Positions 1 to 6,235 of a stretch of DNA of 6,235 nucleotides are shown here, piece by piece (the first letter of the stretch is position 1; each line of letters opens with the position of its first letter). Below the pieces are notes generated by a model that searched no databases, was not told where the DNA came from, and saw nothing but the letters and a program-made list of their open reading frames with translations. A program made the position numbers and the translations under genes. The DNA lies in contig SBBV01000318.1 in assembly GCA_005240015.1 (NCBI GenBank), positions 1-6,235 of the forward strand, read 5' to 3'. The stretch comes from Candidatus Odyssella thessalonicensis. Lineage in GTDB: Bacteria > Pseudomonadota > Alphaproteobacteria > Bin65.

Positions 1-846
1 GCGCTCGATAGCGCGATGAGCTTCTTCGATCGCGTTCTGCCAATCGCCTTGGAGCTGCATGATCTCCGAGCGATGCACCGGGCAACGACGGGTGAAGGCG
101 ACCAACTCCGGTTGTCCGTCACACCATCGCGCGAGCGCGGAAGTCCACTCGCGGGCCCGGCCCAACGCGTAATGTTCGCGACACGCCTCGATCACGCTGC
201 AATAGATCAAGCCGGTAACGAGGGGCGACAGCTCCCCCGCAGTAACTGCGACCATGGCTTCATCCAACAGCGCGAGTCCCTCCTCGACTCGCCCCTTTCG
301 CATGAGCGCCCGCCCCTGCAGGTGAAGGGCGCAGGCGATCAGGTCTGCCTCGGCGAATCGCTTGCCGATTTCAGCAGCTGTGCCCGCGGCGGCGTAGGCG
401 GCATCCCAATCGCCGGATCGGAGCTGCTGCTGCACGAGTGGCAACTGCAAGTAACCTCGTTCGACGCAATCGTGCGGCTCGCGTTCAATTAGCCGCCGGG
501 CACGAGCGAGCCAGCCGGTAGCCGGGCCCATCTCCCCCCGAAACATAAGCCGGAATCCAAGCCAGAATGCGCAGCGGGCAGCGCGCGGACACTCGCCAGC
601 ATCGAGATAGGCGTGATGGGTGCGTTCGAGCGCCCTCAGATACTCTTCGTCACGACCGATCAGATACGCGGAAATTGCGAGCCGTTCGAGATCCTGAACC
701 AACAACGGGACAGCGTGATCGGCGCGAGAAAACGACCGATAGGCCCCGGCCCAAGCTCGCCGCGCGTAGCACTCGCGACCCCGCTCGAGCTCGCGGTGGC
801 CGCCGGCCGCGCGTGCTCTTGGGTGGCGTTGATCGAGGGTGCCCAT
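1..846 (-). CDS. TPR-like, probable LuxR-family transcriptional regulator (N-terminal 282 residues, cut by window edge)
   Basis: The minus strand is open from an ATG at 846-844 to base 1 with no stop, so the gene continues past the left edge. The product begins MGTLDQRHPRARAAGG and has alpha-helical, TPR-like stretches: around residues 22-45 (RGRECYARRAWAGAYRSFSR), 61-88, 141-166 (RSGDWDAAYAAAGTAAEIGK), 176-200 (GRALMRKGRVEEGLALLDEA) and 262-282 (LQGDWQNAIEEAHRAIER). From memory this matches the N-terminal half of a group of LuxR-type regulators of about 500 residues with a TPR-like front half and a C-terminal helix-turn-helix. That DNA-binding part is not visible here, so the regulator call is inference, while the gene itself is well supported. 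A GGAG lies 8 bases upstream of the start. The gene is divergent from ligA. Its codons are less G/C-ending than those of ligA (15 of 25 at residues 37-61), which may mean later acquisition. The ligand and target genes are unknown. Confidence 0.82.
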   Translation of the reverse strand, partial: MGTLDQRHPRARAAGGHRELERGRECYARRAWAGAYRSFSRADHAVPLLVQDLERLAISAYLIGRDEEYLRALERTHHAYLDAGECPRAARCAFWLGFRLMFRGEMGPATGWLARARRLIEREPHDCVERGYLQLPLVQQQLRSGDWDAAYAAAGTAAEIGKRFAEADLIACALHLQGRALMRKGRVEEGLALLDEAMVAVTAGELSPLVTGLIYCSVIEACREHYALGRAREWTSALARWCDGQPELVAFTRRCPVHRSEIMQLQGDWQNAIEEAHRAIER

Positions 847-908
847 CCGCTTCGCTCCGATCCTCGGGCGAAAGTTAAGCAGATCGGCAAGTCTAACCGA
901 CTTCTCGG

Positions 909-929
909 GCTGTTTTGAGAGGAAACAGC
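909..929. promoter_or_regulatory. Small dyad in the divergent regulator/ligA intergenic region
   Basis: Perfect 7-bp arms GCTGTTT (909-915) and AAACAGC (923-929) are separated by 7 bases. The dyad is 63 bases upstream of the regulator start and 93 upstream of the ligA start. No T-tract follows on the plus strand, so it is not a standard terminator. It could be an operator, for instance an autoregulatory site, but nothing in the sequence proves this. The rest of 847-1021 holds no gene that I can support. Confidence 0.25.
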
Positions 930-1003
930 ACTTGCCGGCGGAATTAGCTCGCCTCGACTGCAGGCAGTTCGCGCGCTCCGTTCGCCCCTTCCCTCTCCCC
1001 TAA

Positions 1004-3196
<2,193 letters not shown>

Positions 3197-3197
3197 G

Positions 3198-3632
3198 ATG
3201 AAGCTTGGGTCATGGATGCTGGTATGGGCGCTCTTGGCCTCCGTCGCCGCCGCTCCCGCGGTCGCCGAGACGCCGGCCGAAAAGCGCCCCACGCCGCCAG
3301 GTCCCGATACGGTCTGGACCAAGACCAAGGTCGTCGTCTGCGAGGTCCTGGAGGTGCAGAACTGCCGGCCCGGCGGATGCGAGACCGCGCCGAAATTGCC
3401 AAGCTTCCGCATCGATGTCGGCAAGCAGACCATGTGCGGGATCGTCGCCGGCGGCTGCAAGGCCGAGCTCAGGATCGGCCAGGTCGGCCTCGACCGCACC
3501 GGCACGCGCATGACCGTGCACGCGCTGGGCGCCGCCTTTGTCGTCGGCATCGACGCCGACGGCACGATGAACGGCGCCGACGTGGTCAAGGGCCGCGTCG
3601 TCACGATCCAAGGGCGCTGCGTGCCGGGCTGA
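3198..3632 (+). CDS. Small exported six-cysteine protein of unknown function
   Basis: I do not recognise a family for this 144-residue protein. Residues 1-23 form a typical Sec signal peptide: MKLGSW, a hydrophobic core MLVWALLASVAAAPAV, then AVA before a probable cleavage at 23/24. The mature part is about 121 residues with six cysteines (48, 56, 61, 80, 87, 141), an even number that would suit three disulfides in the periplasm. It has a short Pro-rich linker (30-36) and then beta-like alternating stretches (VVVCEVLEV, MTVHALGAAFVVGIDADG). There are no transmembrane segments after the signal peptide and no lipobox. The start is firm: GAGGAG at 3185-3190 lies 7 bases before the ATG, and only one base separates it from the ligA stop, so translation is probably coupled to ligA. 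A functional link with DNA ligation is unlikely for an exported protein, and co-transcription may be incidental. Confidence 0.82.
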   Translation: MKLGSWMLVWALLASVAAAPAVAETPAEKRPTPPGPDTVWTKTKVVVCEVLEVQNCRPGGCETAPKLPSFRIDVGKQTMCGIVAGGCKAELRIGQVGLDRTGTRMTVHALGAAFVVGIDADGTMNGADVVKGRVVTIQGRCVPG

Positions 3633-3656
3633 GCGCGAAGATTGGGCGCTTCCGAT

Positions 3657-3767
3657 GTAGGGGCGCGCTGCGCGCGCCCTGCCTCCAATAGTGCTCCGCC
3701 CGGCAAACGCCGTCACGATATCGAACACTTTGCGCGCGGAGGGCGGGCGCGCGCAGCGCGCCCCTAC
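3657..3767. repeat. Inverted pair of a 30-bp GC-rich palindromic element between convergent genes
   Basis: Copy 1 (3657-3686) begins GTAGGGGCGCGCTGCGCGCG. The reverse complement of copy 2 (3738-3767) matches it at 28 of 30 positions, the first 23 being identical. Each copy is itself a hairpin: in copy 1, GGGCGCGC (3661-3668) pairs with GCGCGCCC (3672-3679) around TGC. The pair can also fold as one long stem with a 51-base loop (3687-3737). It lies between the convergent six-cysteine gene and the aminopeptidase gene, where it may terminate or insulate transcription from both sides or protect mRNA 3' ends. It looks like a REP/BIME-type intergenic repeat. Translated, such elements give GGRARAARPY-like peptides, which I recall from many spurious annotated proteins. 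Copy 2 supplies the TAG stop of the aminopeptidase gene (3766-3764). Confidence 0.85.
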
Positions 3768-5596
3768 GCCGCCGATGCCGTGCTACCGAGCGGTGCCGTC
3801 GCCGCCTCGAGCCAGGCGCGCTCTTCGCCCTCGAGCCGCGGGCCGATCTCGGCGCGTACGCGCGCGTGATAGGCATCGAGCCACGCGATCTCGTCGCGCG
3901 TGAGCAGCGAGGCATCGACCAGCGCGCGGTCAATCGGCGCCAGCGTCAAAGTCTCGAAGCCGAGCATCTCGCCAGCCTCGCTCTCGCCGAGCTTGGTCAC
4001 GGCGACGAGATTCTCGATGCGGATGCCGTAGGCGCCGGTCCTGTAGTAGCCGGGCTCGTTCGAGACGATCATGCCCGGCTTCAGCGCCACGGTGTTGGGC
4101 AGCTTCGAGATGCGCTGCGGGCCCTCGTGGACGCAGAGATAGTGCCCGACGCCGTGGCCGGTGCCGTGGTCGTAGTCGAGCCCCTCGCGCCAGAGCGCCA
4201 CGCGCGCCAGCGTATCGAGCTGCGAGCCGCTCGTGCCGGCCGGGAAACGCGCCGTGGCGAGCGCGATATGCCCCTTCAGCACCAGCGTGAAATGCTTCTT
4301 CATCTCGGGCGTGGGTGTGCCGATCGCAACCGTGCGCGTCACGTCCGTTGTGCCGTCCGGATACTGGCCGCCCGAATCGACGAGGTAGAGTTCGCCGGAC
4401 CGGAGCTCGCGGTCGCTCTTGGCGCTGGCGCGGTAGTGCACGATCGCGCCGTTGGGCCCCGCGCCCGAGATCGTGCCGAAGGACAAATCGCGCAGCAGAT
4501 TGCTCCGGCGGCGGAACTCTTCGAGCTTGTCGGCCGCCTTCATCTCGGTCACGCCGCCCTTGGCCGCTTCGCGCACGACCCAGCCGAGAAACTTCGTGAG
4601 CGCCGCGCCGTCGCGCCGATGCGCGGCGCGGATGCCGTGAAGCTCCACCTCGTTCTTGCACGCTTTCGGCATGAGGCAGGGATCGGCCTCGCGCACGATC
4701 GTGGCGCCGGCCTCGGCGAGGCGGTCGAAGATCCACGACGCGGCGGTGGCGGGATCGACCTGCACCTTCTCGCCCTTGAACGCGGCCAGCGCCTCGGCGA
4801 ATTCGCCCGGCGCACGCAGGCGCACCTCGGCGCCGAGATGCGCGCGAACTTCGGGCGTGAGCTTGCGCGGGTCGACGAACCAGTCGGCCGCAGCGTCGCG
4901 CATCAGGATGGCGAAGGAGAGCGGCAGCGGGGAATGCGCGACGTCGCCACCGCGCACGTTCAGGAGCCACGCGATCGAATCGGGCAAGGTCAGCACCGCG
5001 GCGGCGATCCCGTCGGTGGCAAGGCCTTTCGCGATCTCCGCGCGCTTGTCGGCGGATGACTTCCCGGCGAACTCGGCGGGATGCGGCGCGATGGGAGCGG
5101 CAGGCACCGGCGGGCGGTCGGCCCAGATCGCGTCGATGGCGTTCGGAACCGGCACCAGCGCGGCACCCGCCTTGGCCGCTGCGGCCTTGAGGCGCGCAAG
5201 TCCGTCGGGCGTGTGCAGCCAAGGATCGTAGGCGATGCGCTCGCCGGGCTTGGCCGCCGCGGCGATCCACTCGTCGGGTGGCGTCTTGGTGAGATGGCAG
5301 ATCTCGTAGAGCCGCGCGTCAACCTCGGCGCCGACCTGGAGCGTGTAGCGCCCGTCGACGAACACAGCCGCGCGCTCGGGGAGAACGATGGCCAAACCGG
5401 CCGAGCCGGTGAACCCGGTGAGGAACGCAAGCCGCTCGGCCGCGCGCGGCACATATTCGCCCTGATGCTCGTCGGCGCGCGGCACGAGGAAGCCGTGCAG
5501 TTCGGCCTGCGCGAGGGCGGCCCTGAGCGCGTTAAGACGCGCTTCCGCGGGTGCGGCCGCGGGGACTTTCTTTGGCGGGATCGGGAGCTCGGTCAT
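3764..5596 (-). CDS. Xaa-Pro aminopeptidase (aminopeptidase P, M24 family, three-domain form)
   Basis: The enzyme removes the N-terminal residue from peptides with proline in second position and is expected in the cytoplasm (no signal peptide). The 610 residues match the long, eukaryotic APP1-like architecture rather than the roughly 440-residue E. coli PepP. Two creatinase-N-like domains (about 20-155 and 185-310; the first has GFLVPRADEHQGEYVP and FLTGFTGSAG) are followed by the catalytic pita-bread domain (about 318-540) and a C-terminal extension to 610. The expected dinuclear metal ligands are present as D407 (VDSGG), D418 (TTDVTRT), H481 (GTGHGVG), E514 (NEPGYY) and E528 (IRIEN), with active-site histidines H387 (IVHYRA) and H490 (VHEGP). 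Their spacing follows human XPNPEP1 closely. The ATG at 5596 has no clear Shine-Dalgarno sequence, but the family homology begins just after it. A five-codon reading frame (5610-5593) ends across this start (ATGA). The gene is divergent from the DUF1127 gene. Confidence 0.96.
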   Translation of the reverse strand: MTELPIPPKKVPAAAPAEARLNALRAALAQAELHGFLVPRADEHQGEYVPRAAERLAFLTGFTGSAGLAIVLPERAAVFVDGRYTLQVGAEVDARLYEICHLTKTPPDEWIAAAAKPGERIAYDPWLHTPDGLARLKAAAAKAGAALVPVPNAIDAIWADRPPVPAAPIAPHPAEFAGKSSADKRAEIAKGLATDGIAAAVLTLPDSIAWLLNVRGGDVAHSPLPLSFAILMRDAAADWFVDPRKLTPEVRAHLGAEVRLRAPGEFAEALAAFKGEKVQVDPATAASWIFDRLAEAGATIVREADPCLMPKACKNEVELHGIRAAHRRDGAALTKFLGWVVREAAKGGVTEMKAADKLEEFRRRSNLLRDLSFGTISGAGPNGAIVHYRASAKSDRELRSGELYLVDSGGQYPDGTTDVTRTVAIGTPTPEMKKHFTLVLKGHIALATARFPAGTSGSQLDTLARVALWREGLDYDHGTGHGVGHYLCVHEGPQRISKLPNTVALKPGMIVSNEPGYYRTGAYGIRIENLVAVTKLGESEAGEMLGFETLTLAPIDRALVDASLLTRDEIAWLDAYHARVRAEIGPRLEGEERAWLEAATAPLGSTASAA

Positions 5597-5633
5597 CGAT
5601 AGCTATGCATCAGAGGTATGGCTCACTGGGATA

Positions 5634-5659
5634 ATGTCACGATACAACCGCTGTGACAT
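5634..5659. promoter_or_regulatory. Operator-like dyad upstream of aminopeptidase and DUF1127 genes
   Basis: Perfect 7-bp arms ATGTCAC (5634-5640) and GTGACAT (5653-5659) flank a 12-base spacer. The arm-to-arm centre distance of 19 bases, close to two helical turns, would suit a dimeric regulator. It sits 38 bases upstream of the aminopeptidase start and about 116 bases upstream of the DUF1127 start, so it could act on either or both. I cannot assign a regulator family. The TGTGA-N6-TCACA order of CRP/FNR sites is not present. Confidence 0.45.
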
Positions 5660-5668
5660 GCTCTCAGC

Positions 5669-5708
5669 GCATTGCTGCAATGCAACAGTGCGCAATTTTA
5701 TTTCGCAC
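5669..5708. promoter_or_regulatory. Two further dyads and a weak candidate promoter for the DUF1127 gene
   Basis: GCATTGC (5669-5675) and GCAATGC (5677-5683) form a perfect 7-bp palindrome around a single T. Immediately after it, GTGCGcAAT (5688-5696) and ATTtCGCAC (5700-5708) form a 21-base dyad with one mismatch. A poor sigma70-like pair, TTGCTG (5672-5677) and TTTTAT (5696-5701) with an 18-base spacer, would place the first palindrome on the -35 and the second on the -10. The promoter is tentative, while the dyads are directly visible. Confidence 0.3.
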
Positions 5709-5726
5709 CTGCGAGACGTATCTAAG

Positions 5727-5756
5727 GGTCCAAGGGGACCGGAACAACCGTCCCTT
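5727..5756 (+). promoter_or_regulatory. Two mutually exclusive hairpins in the DUF1127 5' leader
   Basis: GGTCC (5727-5731) can pair with GGACC (5736-5740) around AAGG. Alternatively AAGGG (5732-5736) pairs with CCCTT (5752-5756), extended by a G-U pair and, after a two-base bulge, CGG (5740-5742) with CCG (5748-5750) around AACAA. The two folds share 5732-5740, so only one can form at a time. They lie 20-49 bases before the DUF1127 start and leave its GAGG ribosome-binding site single-stranded. A regulatory role is inference. Confidence 0.3.
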
Positions 5757-5775
5757 CCGCATTATGAGGCAAGCC

Positions 5776-6096
5776 ATGACCCCCACCAACGAAAAACCCT
5801 TCCTCGATGAGTTCGCCGTCTATCACGCGGCACGCCAGCTGCGCGCCAAGGCCATGGCCGAGCTGCTCGGCAAGGCCGCGAGCGGGATCAAGGGCTTGGT
5901 CAAGCGCCGCTTGCTCGACCCGCTGCGCGCCCGCGCGGAGCGCCGGCGCCAGCTCGAGGAGCTCATGAACATGGACGACCACATGCTGCGCGACCTCGGC
6001 CTGTCGCGGGCAGGCATCCGCTACGCCTTCGAGCACGGCCGCGAAGCTGAGCCGGCCAACACCAATACGCCGCTCACCAAGCCGCGCGCGGCCTGA
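5776..6096 (+). CDS. DUF1127 domain-containing small protein
   Basis: This 106-residue protein is basic and carries a DUF1127 region at about 57-89 (RRRQLEELMNMDDHML then RDLGLSRAGIRYAFEHGR), with the family's characteristic L-x2-L-x2-hDDxxLRDLGLSRxxI pattern. Residues 16-55 are helical and rich in Arg, Lys and Ala; the tail (91-106) looks disordered. DUF1127 proteins are small and abundant in alphaproteobacteria. The one studied in Rhodobacter sphaeroides (CcaF1) binds RNA and takes part in sRNA maturation, while others affect phosphate, carbon or stress responses. RNA binding is therefore plausible here but not shown. I chose the ATG at 5776 because GAGG (5766-5769) lies 6 bases upstream; the ATG at 5764 has no such site, and a GTG at 5653 would lie inside the upstream dyad. 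The protein is longer than the common 45-75-residue members because of the N-terminal extension. A structured 3' region with a strong terminator follows. Confidence 0.9.
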   Translation: MTPTNEKPFLDEFAVYHAARQLRAKAMAELLGKAASGIKGLVKRRLLDPLRARAERRRQLEELMNMDDHMLRDLGLSRAGIRYAFEHGREAEPANTNTPLTKPRAA

Positions 6097-6131
6097 GCGC
6101 ACAACGCGTACAGCGACGCTGGACTTTCAGC

Positions 6132-6204
6132 GACCAGGACTCCCCCTCCCAAGCCTGGTCAGACTGGCGGCGGTCCCTACCCCCGGGACCGCCGCTTTCT
6201 TTTT
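6132..6204 (+). ncRNA. Candidate 3'-UTR small RNA with C-rich loop, downstream of DUF1127 gene
   Basis: Two hairpins follow the DUF1127 stop. The first has GACCAGG (6132-6138) paired with CCTGGTC (6154-6160) and a 15-base loop containing CCCCCTCCC (6142-6150). The second is the terminator stem at 6167-6195, whose loop is also C-rich. A C-rich (CCUCCUCCC) loop in stem-loops downstream of a DUF1127 gene is the hallmark of the CcsR sRNAs of Rhodobacter sphaeroides. This element has one hairpin plus a terminator rather than several repeats, and the motif is not identical. It could simply be an untranslated region. The 5' end, if processed, is unknown. Confidence 0.4.
6167..6204 (+). terminator. 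Intrinsic (Rho-independent) terminator of the DUF1127 transcript
   Basis: A perfect 11-bp GC-rich stem, GCGGCGGTCCC (6167-6177) with GGGACCGCCGC (6185-6195), has a 7-base loop and is followed by TTTCTTTTT (6196-6204). It lies 70 bases after the stop codon. The remaining bases to 6235 hold only a short GCTGCGCAGC palindrome (6215-6224) with no role that I can support. Confidence 0.92.
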
Positions 6205-6235
6205 CCGTGCTCGCGCTGCGCAGCAGGGGCTAAAC

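Noticed and set aside
16..918. Plus-strand open frames at 16-492, 567-878 and 613-918
   Set aside because: They lie opposite the TPR-like regulator, which reads as a coherent protein on the minus strand for all 282 codons. The plus-strand products show no family features.
3632..3650. AGCGC/GCGCT mini-stem right after the stop of the six-cysteine gene
   Set aside because: Only 5 bp with no T-tract; the neighbouring 30-bp repeat is a far stronger structure.
3866..5270. Long plus-strand (3866-5059) and minus-strand alternate-frame (3930-5270) open frames over the aminopeptidase gene
   Set aside because: Both give Arg/Ala/Gly-rich sequence without family motifs, and the true frame carries all M24 metal ligands.
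5593..5610. Five-codon frame (ATG CAT AGC TAT CGA TGA, minus strand) overlapping the aminopeptidase start
   Set aside because: The ATGA overlap is suggestive of coupling, but there is no ribosome-binding site before it, and such a short frame is expected by chance.
5741..5765. GGAAC (5741-5745) as the -35 of an EcfG general-stress promoter before the DUF1127 gene
   Set aside because: The spacer-matched -10 (CGTT at 16-17 bases) is absent; the bases there read TTAT/TATG.

Overview
The window looks like a chromosomal segment of a high-GC alphaproteobacterium, probably Hyphomicrobiales/Rhizobiales-like. This rests on the strong G/C preference at third codon positions, a LigA whose zinc-finger segment (CPCPL...) is of the type I recall from Bradyrhizobium relatives, and a DUF1127 protein, a family abundant in alphaproteobacteria. 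This is recognition from memory, not a search.

Layout, left to right. (1) Positions 1-846, minus strand: the first 282 codons of a TPR-like regulator that runs off the left edge; its C-terminal part, where a LuxR-type DNA-binding domain would be expected, is outside the window. Its codon usage is visibly less GC-biased than that of its neighbours. (2) 847-1021: divergent intergenic region with a small dyad and the ligA ribosome-binding site. (3) 1022-3196, plus: ligA, the NAD-dependent DNA ligase, complete with all domains. (4) 3198-3632, plus: a small secreted six-cysteine protein of unknown function, one base after the ligA stop and probably translated from the same mRNA. (5) 3633-3763: convergent intergenic region holding two inverted copies of a 30-bp GC-rich element (3657-3686 and 3738-3767); the second copy contains the stop codon of the next gene. 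(6) 3764-5596, minus: a three-domain Xaa-Pro aminopeptidase (M24 family) with all metal ligands present. (7) 5597-5775: divergent regulatory region with three consecutive dyads and a 5'-leader hairpin. (8) 5776-6096, plus: a small basic DUF1127 protein. (9) 6097-6235: its 3' region, with a C-rich-loop hairpin followed by a strong intrinsic terminator.

ligA and its follower probably form a two-gene unit. The aminopeptidase and the DUF1127 gene are divergent and share an upstream region. The most interesting candidate is the DUF1127 gene with its structured C-rich 3' region, which resembles in outline the DUF1127-CcsR sRNA arrangement of Rhodobacter sphaeroides. No mobile element, CRISPR array, tRNA or rRNA was seen.
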